From NCBI GenBank assembly GCA_025359185.1, contig JANYHF010000064.1, positions 23,837 through 87,836 on the forward strand: 64,000 bases of DNA, given 5' to 3'. Source of the DNA: Hyphomicrobiaceae bacterium (lineage in GTDB: Bacteria > Pseudomonadota > Alphaproteobacteria > Rhizobiales > Hyphomicrobiaceae). The position numbers and the translations under genes were made by a program. Positions 15,439-24,263 of the stretch are shown piece by piece. Below the pieces are notes generated by a model, which did no database searches, was not told where the DNA came from, and worked only from the letters and a program-made list of their open reading frames with translations. Positions within the stretch are counted from its first letter, which is position 1; each line of letters begins with the position of its first letter.

Positions 15439-17019
15439 GTGGCTGACGAACCGGAAACTGGCGGACGCCGCAAGCGCGGCGCGGGCGGCGGTGCCGAGGC
15501 CCGGCGGCTGTTGCGCGGCAGTCAGGGCAACATTCAGCTCCCTTACATCCAGCGCAAGATCCTGCCTTACAACATCCTCAGCGATGAGAGCCTCGACATC
15601 ATCGAGGCCAATGCCGATACGATCCTGCAGGAAATCGGCATCGAGATTCGTGAGGATCCCGAAGCTGTTGAGCTGTTCCGCAAAGCCGGTGCAGATTGCA
15701 AGGTGCTCGACGCCGAGAAAGTGCGTGTGCGCTTTCCCAAGGGCCTGCCGCGTTCGATCATCCAGAAGACCGCGCCCAAGAGCTTCATCCAGCACGCCCG
15801 CAACCCGGAGCGTTCGGTGGAAATCGGTGGCAATTCGACCGTGTTTGCCCCGGTCTACGGCCCGCCGTTTGTGCGCGGCCTTGATGGGGTTCGCCGCTAC
15901 GGCACCATCGCCGATTTCCAGAACCTTGTGCGGCTGGCCTATATGGCCCCGGCGCTGCACCATTCTGGCGGCACCGTTTGCGAGCCGGTCGATGTGCCCG
16001 TCAACAAGCGCCATCTCGATATGGTGCAGGCGCACATAAAATACTCCGATAAGCCGTTCATGGGCTCGGTGACGCATCCGCTGCGCGCCGAGGACAGCGT
16101 CAGCATGGCCAAGCTGGTGTTCGGCGACAAGTTCGTCGATGAGAACTGCGTACTGATCAACCTCATCAATGTCAATTCGCCGATGATTTATGACAATATC
16201 ATGCTCGGTGCGCTGAAGGTCTACGCGGCGGCCAATCAGGCGACCATCGTCACGCCGTTCATTCTCTCGGGCGCGATGTCGCCGGTGGCCCAAGCGGGTA
16301 CACTGACGCAGGTGCTGGCGGAAGTGCTGTGCGGCGCGTCGCTCACTCAGCTCGTTCGTCCGGGTGCGCCCGTCGTGTTCGGCGTGTTCGCCTCCTCGAT
16401 GTCGATGCAGACCGGCGCGCCGACGTTCGGCACGCCCGAACCCTCGATGGTCATCTACGGCGCGGCGCAGCTTGCCCGGCGCCTCGGCATCCCGTTCCGG
16501 TCGGGCGGTTCTTTGTGCGCGTCGAAACTGCCCGACGCGCAAGCCGCCTACGAAAGTGCGCAGACATTGATCCCCACTTTGATGGCGGGCACGCATTTTG
16601 TTCTGCACGCGGCCGGATGGCTGGAGGGCGGCCTCGTCTCCTCCTTCGACAAGTTCATCATGGACGTCGATCAGTGCGCCATGATGCAGCGCTTTGCCGA
16701 AGGCATTGACATGAGCGAAAACGGCCAAGCCATGGACGCCATCCGTGAAGTACGCAACGCCGGCAAAACGCACTTCCTCGAAAGCGCCCACACCCGCGCC
16801 AATTTCGAAAGCGCGTTCTACCGCTCGATCGTCGCCAACAATGACAGCTATGAGCAGTGGACGGCCGAAGGCGAGAAGCGCACCGAGGACAAGGCCCACA
16901 ACATCGCCGAGAAATGGCTGAAGGATTACGAAGCCCCCGCACTCGATCCGGCAATTGAAGAGTCGCTCGTCGCGTTCGTGGCCAAGAAAAAGGCCTCGAT
17001 GCCCGACGCCTTCACATGA
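15439..17019 (+). CDS. Trimethylamine methyltransferase (MttB) family protein, non-pyrrolysine type
   Basis: A 526-residue MttB-superfamily methyltransferase. These proteins move methyl groups from quaternary or tertiary amines such as glycine betaine to a corrinoid protein. The start is GTG 15439, with GGAGAG just upstream, giving MADEPETGGRRKR; longer in-frame extensions run through the curli terminator and are discarded. The frame has no internal TAG, so it is a pyrrolysine-free homologue. Conserved-looking stretches include HHSGGTVCEP, FMGSVTHP, INVNSPMIYD and SGAMSPVAQAGTLTQ. No corrinoid protein or RamA-like activator is next to it, so substrate and pathway are open. A 137-base antisense overlap frame is a shadow. 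Confidence 0.85.
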   Translation: MADEPETGGRRKRGAGGGAEARRLLRGSQGNIQLPYIQRKILPYNILSDESLDIIEANADTILQEIGIEIREDPEAVELFRKAGADCKVLDAEKVRVRFPKGLPRSIIQKTAPKSFIQHARNPERSVEIGGNSTVFAPVYGPPFVRGLDGVRRYGTIADFQNLVRLAYMAPALHHSGGTVCEPVDVPVNKRHLDMVQAHIKYSDKPFMGSVTHPLRAEDSVSMAKLVFGDKFVDENCVLINLINVNSPMIYDNIMLGALKVYAAANQATIVTPFILSGAMSPVAQAGTLTQVLAEVLCGASLTQLVRPGAPVVFGVFASSMSMQTGAPTFGTPEPSMVIYGAAQLARRLGIPFRSGGSLCASKLPDAQAAYESAQTLIPTLMAGTHFVLHAAGWLEGGLVSSFDKFIMDVDQCAMMQRFAEGIDMSENGQAMDAIREVRNAGKTHFLESAHTRANFESAFYRSIVANNDSYEQWTAEGEKRTEDKAHNIAEKWLKDYEAPALDPAIEESLVAFVAKKKASMPDAFT

Positions 17020-17332
17020 AAGGAGCCGCATGTCGAAGGCCCACCGGGATCAGATGTCGCGCGTGCGCAAATCCGAGGGGCATTTCGCATAAACGAAAGC
17101 GGGAAGACATGATGGGGCACCAGAAAACTCATGCCCGCGGTCAAACGTAGAGTACCGTCATCCCGCGCGCGGTGCAGCGATCCTTCATCGGTGCGCCGCA
17201 GGCGCGGGATCGTGTTCGACGGGCAAATGCTGGCGCCGCGTGCAAGATCCCGGATCTGCGCAGCACCATAAAGGATGCTGCAGCGCATCCGGGACGACGG
17301 GGACGACAGGCCAGAATATACAATTGCTGGTA
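17020..17332. other. Gene-free stretch between the MttB homologue and gluQ
   Basis: The stretch holds the second copy of the 142-base composite repeat (17157-17298) and nothing else I can identify. Both flanking genes end here (convergent), so the repeat could also act as a two-way transcription stop. Confidence 0.55.
17157..17298. repeat. 142-bp composite palindromic repeat (second full copy)
   Basis: The left half 17157-17212 (CGTCATCCCGCGCGCGGTGC ... GCAGGCGCGGGATC) and the right half 17244-17298 (AAGATCCCGGATCTGCGCAG ... GCATCCGGGACGACG) match the two halves of 1632-1773 in order, orientation and spacing. The spacer between them is not conserved, so selection or mobility acts on the halves. 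Confidence 0.7.
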
Positions 17333-18211
17333 TCAGCTGTTAGAGTTCTGACTGGATGCTGCGACGTCGACCCAACGCCGGACGTCTTCCGGTGCCACCC
17401 CATCGCGCCGGAGCTGAGCCAGGCTGGTGTCGCCAAAACTCTTGGCGAGCTTGCGGCCGGTGGCGTCCATAATCAGATGATGGTGGTGGTAGGCCGGAGC
17501 TGGCAACCCCAGCAGCGATTGCAATAGACGATGCAGATCGGTCGCCGCCTCCAGATCCTGGCCGCGCACCACATGCGTCACGCCCTGCAGCGCATCATCA
17601 ACCACGACCGATAGATGATAGCTCGTTGGCGTCTCTTTCCGCACAAGCACGGCATCGCCCCAGCGCCCGGGACGCGCCCAGGCCGTTTGCAATTTGAGCG
17701 GATGATCAATGGCAAACGTGCGGAACGTCAGAGGGTCCGGCAGCAGCGTCATCGCCTTGGCCATATCCAGTCTCAGCGCGAACTGCTCACCAGCAGGTTG
17801 TCGCCGGGCCACTTCGCTTGGGTTCGCATTACGCCAGAGGCCGGGATAGAGAGGCGCTCCATCAGGGTCCGCGCGGCCATCCGTGGACGCTTCAATTTCC
17901 TTGCGGCTGGCATAACAGGGATAGAGCAAACCAAAGGCATGGAGTTTTTCGGCCGCCGCCCGATAGTCGCCAAAATGCTCCGACTGCCGCCGCACGGGCT
18001 CCTCCCACTCAAGGCCAAGCCACGCCAAAGTGTGGAAAATCCCCGTCACGAACTCCGGTCGGCTGCGGGCGGGATCAATATCCTCGATGCGCAGCAGGAA
18101 ACGCCCACCCACGCGCCGCGCCAGATTGAAGTTGAGCAGCGCCGAATAGGCGTGCCCCAGATGCAGTTCGCCGTTTGGGCTGGGCGCGAAGCGAAAGACG
18201 GCAGACGCCAT
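17333..18211 (-). CDS. gluQ: Glutamyl-Q tRNA(Asp) synthetase
   Basis: A 292-residue truncated GluRS paralogue that attaches glutamate to queuosine at position 34 of tRNA(Asp). It shows the class I motif FAPSPNGELHLGHA at the N-terminus, RIEDIDPARSRPE, and a KMSKS-like GRKLAKSFGDTSLAQLR near residue 260. It ends without an anticodon-binding domain, which separates it from full GluRS. Start ATG 18211 is chosen over a TTG at 18232. The zinc site of E. coli GluQ (a CxC and a later YxxxC) is not complete here: the matching segments read YPCYASRK and LYPGLWR with a single cysteine, so zinc is probably not bound. It converges on the MttB gene and is divergent from the next gene. Confidence 0.9.
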   Translation of the reverse strand: MASAVFRFAPSPNGELHLGHAYSALLNFNLARRVGGRFLLRIEDIDPARSRPEFVTGIFHTLAWLGLEWEEPVRRQSEHFGDYRAAAEKLHAFGLLYPCYASRKEIEASTDGRADPDGAPLYPGLWRNANPSEVARRQPAGEQFALRLDMAKAMTLLPDPLTFRTFAIDHPLKLQTAWARPGRWGDAVLVRKETPTSYHLSVVVDDALQGVTHVVRGQDLEAATDLHRLLQSLLGLPAPAYHHHHLIMDATGRKLAKSFGDTSLAQLRRDGVAPEDVRRWVDVAASSQNSNS

Positions 18212-18350
18212 GAGATATCCACAGTTTTTCAACAGTCTCGACTTGCCGCCCGCCTCGCGAATCAGCAGGGCTTAGCGGCCGTCCGGCGCTTTGGTTCGCG
18301 CCTTGGTTTTTGCGTGCATTGGGACCTCATGCATAGAGGAGGCACGCGCC

Positions 18351-19112
18351 TTGGCCAATTTCGCCACCCATCTCGCCGTCGGCATCATTGGCAGCGGCGC
18401 CCTTGCCACGCTCACCTTGGCCTCCGGCATGGTACCGCCCGCCGACATCGTGACGCTCGCCATTGCCGGCTCGGTCGGCGCCATCTTGCCCGATATCGAT
18501 CTTGGCAACTCGCGGCCCTCACAACTGCTGTTCACGGGCCTTGGCATCGTCATCGCCTTCGCAGTGCTGTTCAATGTTGGCTACAAATACTCCATCGCCG
18601 AGATGTGGCTGATCTGGACCGCCACATTCTTGGCCATCCGCTTCGGCGGCGCCAACATCTTCCACCATCTCTCGCATCATCGTGGCATTTTCCATTCGCT
18701 GCTGGCGGGGCTGTTCTTTGCCGCGCTCACCTCCATCTTCTATGTGCGCGGGCTTGGCCACGGATCCGGCCTTGCCTGGCTGGCGGGCGCATTCGTGTTT
18801 GTTGGGTTTCTCAGCCATTTGATCCTCGATGAGATTTACAGCGTCGATGTCATGAACAACAAAATCAAGAAATCGTTCGGCACGGCGATCAAGATCGCTG
18901 ATTTCCAGCATCCGGGCGCCTCCGTCGCCATGGCGGCGGCGGTTGCGCTCGCGATCTGGTTTGCTCCGCCAACGAACGAGTTTCTGTCCGTCGTCGGCAC
19001 CAAGCCCATTTGGGTCGCGTTTCAGGGCAAGCTGTTGCCCCACGACTTCAACTGGTTCGGGGTCACGGCTGGCTTACAAGATGTAGTGATGGGCTGGATG
19101 AAGAAGGGCTAA
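18351..19112 (+). CDS. DUF457/YdjM-type membrane-bound metal-dependent hydrolase
   Basis: 253 residues from TTG 18351, with AGGAGG at 18337-18342 as an excellent ribosome site. An ATG-side extension upstream lacks one. It has several membrane helices with conserved polar motifs at their edges: GAILPDIDLGNSRPSQ, HHLSHHRGIFHSLL and GFLSHLILDEIYSVD. These Asp/His clusters are the likely metal ligands of the LexA-regulated YdjM/DUF457 group. Its substrate is not known. The last ~60 residues (VAMAAAVALAIWFAPP ... MKKG) are less conserved. It overlaps the 3' end of the convergent GGDEF/EAL gene by 4 bases. Confidence 0.8.
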   Translation: MANFATHLAVGIIGSGALATLTLASGMVPPADIVTLAIAGSVGAILPDIDLGNSRPSQLLFTGLGIVIAFAVLFNVGYKYSIAEMWLIWTATFLAIRFGGANIFHHLSHHRGIFHSLLAGLFFAALTSIFYVRGLGHGSGLAWLAGAFVFVGFLSHLILDEIYSVDVMNNKIKKSFGTAIKIADFQHPGASVAMAAAVALAIWFAPPTNEFLSVVGTKPIWVAFQGKLLPHDFNWFGVTAGLQDVVMGWMKKG

Positions 19113-21367
19113 GCTAGGCGATCCGCCAGACGCCGGGTGACCGCGCGCTCGTCAATCGTCCGTTGCCGGCTGGCCGCGCCCGCAGCCAAGCTATGGGGCA
19201 ATGGCCGCGAGACAAACGCCGGCACTTCGGGTTGGGCAACCGGGGCGCCGTAGAGATAGCCCTGGACCAGATCGCAGCGCATTGCGCGCAGCACAGCGGC
19301 TTGCGCTTCGGTCTCGACACCCTCGGCCGTCACCCGCACGTCCAGAGCGCGGCCCAGGGCAATGATGGTGCGGATGATGTCGGTGACATTGTCATTCGTG
19401 CCGATGGCGCGCACGAACGACTGGTCGATCTTGATCTTGTCGAAGCGGAACTGCCAGAGGTAGCTCAAGCTGGAATAGCCGGTGCCAAAATCGTCAAGCA
19501 CAATGGCAACACCCAGCGCCTTCAAGCCCTCCATGGTCCTGCGCGTGGTGTCGGTGTTGGCCAGCAGCACGCCTTCGGTCACCTCAATTTCCAGCCGTTC
19601 TGGTTTCAAGCCGCTTTTTGTCAGCGCAGCCGCGACGCGCTCGACAACCTTGCCCTCACGAAATTCGGCGGGCGAAATGTTGACGGCGACGGTCAGATCA
19701 TCGGGCCATTGCGCGGCCTGCTCGCAGGCGGTGTCGAGCACCCACGCGCCGATCCGGGTGATCAGGCCTAGCTCCTCGGCGATGGGAATGAACTCGGCGG
19801 GCGATACCATCGAGCCGTCTGCTTTGGGCAGCCGGATCAGCGATTCAAAGCCAGCCAGCAGACCCGTCGCCAGACTGTACACGGGCTGGAAATTGAGCTG
19901 GAAACCGGCATTTTCACAAGCCTCGCGCACCTGCTCGCTGACACTGCGGCGGCGCTGGCTGTGGAGATCCATGGCGGCATCGTAAAATTTGAAGGTTCCG
20001 CGCTCGTTGGATTTGACCGCGTGCAGAGCGAGATCGGCCTTCTTCACCAGAATTTCCGGCGTACAGCCATCGTCAGGGCTCAACGCAATACCGATACTGG
20101 GGCCGATGCGCAGCGACTGTTCGCCATACACGAAGGGTTGCGCAAAACTTGCAAGTAAGCGCTCAGCGAGCACTTCAGCGCCTTCGCGCCCCGCCACGCC
20201 TTCGCGAATGATGATGAACTCGTCGCCCGCCGTCCTCGCCGCAAATTCACCCGGCCGCAACGCACTGCGTAAGCGGTCGGCAACGTGCTTTAACAGCTGA
20301 TCACCAGCCTTGTGCCCAAGCGTATCGTTGATCTCCTTGAAGTGGTCGAGATCCATGCACAGCACACCGGCCCGTGGCGTTTCGGTATGACTGGCCGCCA
20401 TCAGGGTTTCGAGATGGCGCATGGCGGCACTGCGATTGGCGAGTTCGGTCAAGGCATCGTGGCTCGATAGGAAGCTCAGCTGGCGCTCGGCCTGCTTCTG
20501 CTGCCGGGTGCGCAACCAGTAGCCAGCACCCGGGAGTCCAAACGCGACCGCCAGGATCAATCCGAACGAAATCACAGCATTGGTCAGGATGCGCCACAAG
20601 GAACGGTAGCTCTCCGTCATGTCCACGTAAAAGTCGACAACGCCGATAACGCGTTGCCCTTCTTCAACAGGCACCGTCACCTGGACAAAATAAGAGGTGT
20701 CGTTGGGACCCTCGAAGCGCTGTTCCCTGAAATCGACCTTGCCCGGGCGGGCGCGGGCGATTACGGCACCGGGAGCATTCTCATCCAGAGCGAGGTCCGT
20801 TAGGGGCGGCCGCCCCAGGTTTGCGCCGCCAGCGCTCGTCTCAAACTGTACATGGCCGGTGCGATCGATCATTGCCAGCTTCAAAATTCCGCCGACAGCT
20901 TGCACCCGGTCGAGTGTCGCGAGAGCGGCTGGCGACGGCGGCTTGCCTGCGAAGACATCGCGTAGGTTGATGCCGTCAGCTATCAGGCTGTGCATCCACC
21001 CGCGCGAACTGTTCTCGGCCTGCGCCCGCAGGATCTGCTGACCGGCGACCACCACAATGCCGTAGGCGCTGGCGACAAGCATCAAAAACAGCAGGCCGGC
21101 AAGGATCTGTGCGAGTTTGCCTGGAATCATGGGCGTTATGAAGGCTCGCAACTGGTTTGCAGCTTTGGCCAAAGCGGCCCGAAATGGCGCGACGCGCAAC
21201 AGGGCGAGTTTGTGCCAAAGCCGCTGCGAGCTGCCCGACGCGAATGCGACCAGCGCACTGGCCGCTTTGCCCGCGCATCCGGCCAGATATGCCGCCGCCT
21301 TCACGTTTGGCCCGCCCATTCCACCACGTCCCGCGCCAAAGGCACGGTACAGCACCGTTCCCGACAC
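19109..21367 (-). CDS. Membrane-anchored GGDEF/EAL cyclic-di-GMP protein
   Basis: 752 residues. A membrane helix near residues 84-106 (KLAQILAGLLFLMLVASAYGIVVV) is followed by a ~150-residue periplasmic sensor region and a second helix near 262-280. A GGDEF domain (from ~300; AGDEF in place of GGDEF near 380) and an EAL domain follow. The EAL part shows FESLIRL (ESL at the EAL site), EVTEGVL, DDFGTGYSS, KIDQSFV and AEGVETEAQ, so the metal and catalytic residues look intact and phosphodiesterase activity is likely. The AGDEF signature may still allow cyclase activity. It should tune cyclic-di-GMP, which commonly controls matrix and curli. The start may instead be ATG 21130, which would remove an unusual Ala-rich 79-residue lead. 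Confidence 0.9.
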   Translation of the reverse strand: MSGTVLYRAFGAGRGGMGGPNVKAAAYLAGCAGKAASALVAFASGSSQRLWHKLALLRVAPFRAALAKAANQLRAFITPMIPGKLAQILAGLLFLMLVASAYGIVVVAGQQILRAQAENSSRGWMHSLIADGINLRDVFAGKPPSPAALATLDRVQAVGGILKLAMIDRTGHVQFETSAGGANLGRPPLTDLALDENAPGAVIARARPGKVDFREQRFEGPNDTSYFVQVTVPVEEGQRVIGVVDFYVDMTESYRSLWRILTNAVISFGLILAVAFGLPGAGYWLRTRQQKQAERQLSFLSSHDALTELANRSAAMRHLETLMAASHTETPRAGVLCMDLDHFKEINDTLGHKAGDQLLKHVADRLRSALRPGEFAARTAGDEFIIIREGVAGREGAEVLAERLLASFAQPFVYGEQSLRIGPSIGIALSPDDGCTPEILVKKADLALHAVKSNERGTFKFYDAAMDLHSQRRRSVSEQVREACENAGFQLNFQPVYSLATGLLAGFESLIRLPKADGSMVSPAEFIPIAEELGLITRIGAWVLDTACEQAAQWPDDLTVAVNISPAEFREGKVVERVAAALTKSGLKPERLEIEVTEGVLLANTDTTRRTMEGLKALGVAIVLDDFGTGYSSLSYLWQFRFDKIKIDQSFVRAIGTNDNVTDIIRTIIALGRALDVRVTAEGVETEAQAAVLRAMRCDLVQGYLYGAPVAQPEVPAFVSRPLPHSLAAGAASRQRTIDERAVTRRLADRLA

Positions 21368-21490
21368 CTTAGATTCGGATGTCTAAGGCTCTGTTAATAA
21401 GGACAAATTTACTTGCCTTGGCGGATGACGTCCAGCGCTACTATAACATAACAACTGTTCCCGCCGATTTGCGTTTTCCGAGCCCCAACC

Positions 21491-22819
21491 ATGGCCCCTG
21501 TTCCGACGAGCGTCGCAGCCGACACCAGTTTGCCGACCTATATCGACACGGTCGTCATTGGCGGCGGCATCATCGGCGCGGCGACGGCCTATTTCCTGGC
21601 CGAGCGCGGTGTGTCGGTCGCCCTGTGCGAAAAAAGTGAGATCGCCTGCGAGCAATCCAGCCGCAACTGGGGCTGGTGCCGGCAGATGGGCCGCGACCCG
21701 CGCGAGATCCCGCTGATCCAGGAAAGCCTGAAGCTGTGGCGCACCATAGACGCCCGGCTCGGCGAAGCTACGGGTTTTACCCAATGCGGCATTCTCTATG
21801 CCTGCCAGACCGAGGCTGAGATCGCCGCCAGAGCCGCGTTTCTGGAGCACGCCAAGCCGTATCAGCTCGATACGCGGCTTGTGTCTGGTGCCGAAGCGGA
21901 ACGGCTGCAACCAGGATGCACTTGTACCTGGATCGGTGGACTTTACACCGAGAGCGATGGCCGGGCCGAACCGCAGCTGGCCGCGCCCGCCTTCGCACGG
22001 GCGGCCAAGCGCCGTGGCGTCACCATCCATCTCAAATGCGCGGTGCGCGGTATCGAGACCAGCGCGGGCCGGGTGTCGGGTGTGGTGACGGAGCGCGGGA
22101 GCATCCGCTGCAACAGCGTCGTGCTTGCCGGCGGAGCCTGGTCGCGGCTGTTTTGCGGGCCGCTGGGCATCGCGTTGCCGCAGCTGGGCGTGGTCAATTC
22201 GGTGCTGCGGACAGCTCCCGTCGAGACGGGCATGACGCGCTCGATGTCGGGTGGCAAGTTCGCAGTGCGGCAGCGGCAGGATGGCGGCTACACGGTCGCG
22301 CACCGGCATCTGAGCGTGGCCGATATCGTGCCCGACAGTTTCCGGCTGTTCTTCAAGTTCCTGCCCGCACTGAAACTCGACTGGCGCGGTCTGCGGCTTC
22401 GATTTGGCCGCCGGTTCTTCGAAGACATGAGCCTTGCCCGCGATTGGCAGTTGGATCAGACAAGCCCTTTCGAGATCGTCCGCGTTCTCGATCCCGCCCC
22501 TGTGGTCTCGATCCTGCGCGAGGCTTTGGCCTCGCTGAAAAGCTACTTTCCGCGCTTTGGCGATGCCCGGGTGGTGGAACAATGGGCCGGGCTGATCGAT
22601 GCGACGCCCGATGCGCTGCCCGTCATAGGAGAGGTCGAGCGCTTGCCAGGATTTTTTCTCGCAACCGGATTTTCGGGCCATGGTTTCGGCATCGGTCCTG
22701 GCGCCGGCCGCCTGATGGCTGATCTCGTGACGGGCGCCCGGCCCATCGTCGATCCGCACCCCTTCCGCTATTCGCGGTTCATCGACGGCAGCCGACTGGT
22801 GCCTCTCTCCGGGCTGTAG
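21491..22819 (+). CDS. FAD-dependent amine/amino-acid oxidoreductase (DadA/PuuB-like)
   Basis: A 442-residue DAO-family flavoprotein. The FAD-binding motif IDTVVIGGGIIGAATAYFLAERG is near residue 20, followed by ACEQSSRNWGWCRQ, which is typical of this oxidase subgroup. The C-terminus carries ATGFSGHGFGIGPGAGRLMADL, the second FAD contact. The reaction expected is oxidation of a D-amino acid, polyamine derivative or N-methyl amino acid to an imine. The direct partner genes that would name the substrate are missing. An MttB-type gene for methylated amines lies 4.5 kb away, but no link is shown. Confidence 0.85.
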   Translation: MAPVPTSVAADTSLPTYIDTVVIGGGIIGAATAYFLAERGVSVALCEKSEIACEQSSRNWGWCRQMGRDPREIPLIQESLKLWRTIDARLGEATGFTQCGILYACQTEAEIAARAAFLEHAKPYQLDTRLVSGAEAERLQPGCTCTWIGGLYTESDGRAEPQLAAPAFARAAKRRGVTIHLKCAVRGIETSAGRVSGVVTERGSIRCNSVVLAGGAWSRLFCGPLGIALPQLGVVNSVLRTAPVETGMTRSMSGGKFAVRQRQDGGYTVAHRHLSVADIVPDSFRLFFKFLPALKLDWRGLRLRFGRRFFEDMSLARDWQLDQTSPFEIVRVLDPAPVVSILREALASLKSYFPRFGDARVVEQWAGLIDATPDALPVIGEVERLPGFFLATGFSGHGFGIGPGAGRLMADLVTGARPIVDPHPFRYSRFIDGSRLVPLSGL

Positions 22820-22950
22820 GCAAATCGCAAAAACGCCATAAGCTTTAACGGCCGGGCCATATTTTTGCTCGAAACGCAAGCTATCCCTGACATCAGCGGG
22901 TGAATTGGCTGTGGACAGGTTTACCGGTCCAGAAACTCAAGGTCGATGGC

Positions 22951-23382
22951 ATGGGTATCGGTCAGGACGCGATGACGGCGGTTTCGGCGGCGCCAGCTTG
23001 GGCGCTCAGCGGGTTCAACGCGAATGTCGCCCAGAAACTGGCCTTTCAGTTCTGGCGCGGCGTGTCCGGCCGGCGCTACGTGCACACAATTTACGATCTC
23101 GTCACCTGCCCGCGGCTTCCGGCCTGCACCTATGTGCTGGTGCGCCGTGACGCCTCAGGCAAGCGCCATCCGCTCCGCATCGGCACCGTGTCGGCGCAGG
23201 CGTGGTCGTTGAATCTGGCCGAGATCCGGCATCGCGCAGCTCAGCTCGGCGCCAACGAAGTGCACGCGCATCTTATCGCCAGTGATGCCGCCACGCGCTC
23301 GCGCATTGCGGCCGATTTGCAGGCTGGGCAGTTCGCAGAACTGGCGGCTGAGCCGGGCGAGCGCCCCGCCCAGATGTGCTGA
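22951..23382 (+). CDS. Conserved-looking hypothetical protein, unknown family
   Basis: About 143 residues from ATG 22951; an in-frame GTG at 22900 would add 17. A central part (FNANVAQKLAFQFWRGVSGRRYVHTIYDLVTCPRLPACTYVLVRRDASGKRHPLRIG) looks like a compact alpha/beta fold, and NEVHAHLIASDAATR lies near the end. There is no signal peptide or membrane helix. Codon use is ordinary and the frame is well kept, so I believe it is real, but I recognise no family. It stops shortly before the terminator at 23412. Confidence 0.65.
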   Translation: MGIGQDAMTAVSAAPAWALSGFNANVAQKLAFQFWRGVSGRRYVHTIYDLVTCPRLPACTYVLVRRDASGKRHPLRIGTVSAQAWSLNLAEIRHRAAQLGANEVHAHLIASDAATRSRIAADLQAGQFAELAAEPGERPAQMC

Positions 23383-23411
23383 TTTGTTTGCTGCCAATCT
23401 GCTGCAGATAC

Positions 23412-23446
23412 AAAAGGGCGCCCCGTGAGGGTCGCCCTTTGGTGTT
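23412..23446. terminator. Two-way terminator between convergent genes
   Basis: AAAGGGCG (23412-23419) pairs with CGCCCTTT (23432-23439) and is followed by GGTGTTTTTAT. The left side is AAAA, giving a T-run on the minus strand too. It lies between the convergent genes ending at 23382 and 23461. Confidence 0.75.
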
Positions 23447-23460
23447 TTTATCACTCCAGA

Positions 23461-24003
23461 TCAGTTCGACTGCACCGAGCAAACATCGAAGGTCGCTTCG
23501 GGGCCGCCAACGCCGGGCTGCGTGCCATCGACGGCGACATTGTCACCTTCGGCGGGAGGAGCGCTGGACGACGTGCCGGCGCTGCTGCTTGAGCTCGACG
23601 AACTTGAGCGCGACGAGCTGCTGCTGCCACCGGCTGGCGCGGACGGCGCAGCGGCGCTTTCCAGAACGGCGGGCGATGCTGGCCGCAGAACTTGAACCGT
23701 GTAGCTGGCGCCAACAACTGGCACCCAGCTGCAGGTGGGATTGCCGCCGACCCAGATTGCCGTATCGCAAATCGTCGTGTTCTGGTCGTCGATGACCTGC
23801 ATCGTCAGGCCGGACGCATCGGTCACGAGCGAGAACTTGGCCAGGTCGGCGTTGTCGATGACGGGATTGAAAGATTGGATGCCACCGACGGCGATGGAGC
23901 CGCTGTTGCAGCCTTCCGTCGCAAAGGCCGCCTCGGGAACGGACGCAGCCACGACACTCACAATTGCGATCCCCGCAAGGATCCTGCTCTTGGCACGCAA
24001 CAT
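23461..24003 (-). CDS. Secreted serine-rich protein, unknown family
   Basis: 180 residues from ATG 24003, with GTGGAGGTGGCA as the ribosome site. The signal peptide ends near EAAFA. Residues ~30-105 form a compact domain with cysteines (EGCNSGS, TTICDTAIW, PTCSWVPV). A low-complexity linker of ~30 residues, almost all serine with a few Gly/Ala/Arg, follows, then a Pro/Gly tail with a last cysteine (DVCSVQSN). Ser-rich linkers are common in surface proteins. It is followed upstream, on the same strand, by the TadG-like gene after a terminator-bearing gap, so the two need not be co-transcribed. I do not recognise the domain. Confidence 0.7.
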   Translation of the reverse strand: MLRAKSRILAGIAIVSVVAASVPEAAFATEGCNSGSIAVGGIQSFNPVIDNADLAKFSLVTDASGLTMQVIDDQNTTICDTAIWVGGNPTCSWVPVVGASYTVQVLRPASPAVLESAAAPSAPAGGSSSSSRSSSSSSSSSAGTSSSAPPAEGDNVAVDGTQPGVGGPEATFDVCSVQSN

Positions 24004-24180
24004 TGCCACCTCCACTGAATTTCGTCTCTGAGAATAATCTACTCCAGAGGCGCAAAGGCTTCGTTGCTGGATCAATTACAATTTTATCTGCTGCACGAAA
24101 TACTTGGATTTTCAGATTAATCTGGCGATCCCAATAAGATTAGAATCAGACTCCGTCTTCTTACTTCGAAATGCGAAAGA

Positions 24181-24246
24181 GGCCGGTGGGTGATCTACCC
24201 GCCGGCCCCTGAAGTTGAACCGCAGCACCTTGAAGGCGCTGCGGTT
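24181..24246 (-). terminator. Two stem-loops after the TadG-like gene
   Basis: GGCCGGTGGG (24181-24190) pairs with CCCGCCGGCC (24198-24207). AACCGCAGC (24218-24226) pairs with GCTGCGGTT (24238-24246). Both lie just past the 3' end of the minus-strand VWA gene. There is no clear T-run, so they may stabilise or end the message. Confidence 0.6.
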
Positions 24247-24263
24247 ATTAGTCAGCTCAAACC

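Noticed and set aside
15436..17031. 531-codon open frame antisense to the MttB-family gene
   Set aside because: It mirrors the sense gene across its whole length, a common result of GC-rich codon use. It has no ribosome site and no family features, while the sense strand has clear MttB-type segments.
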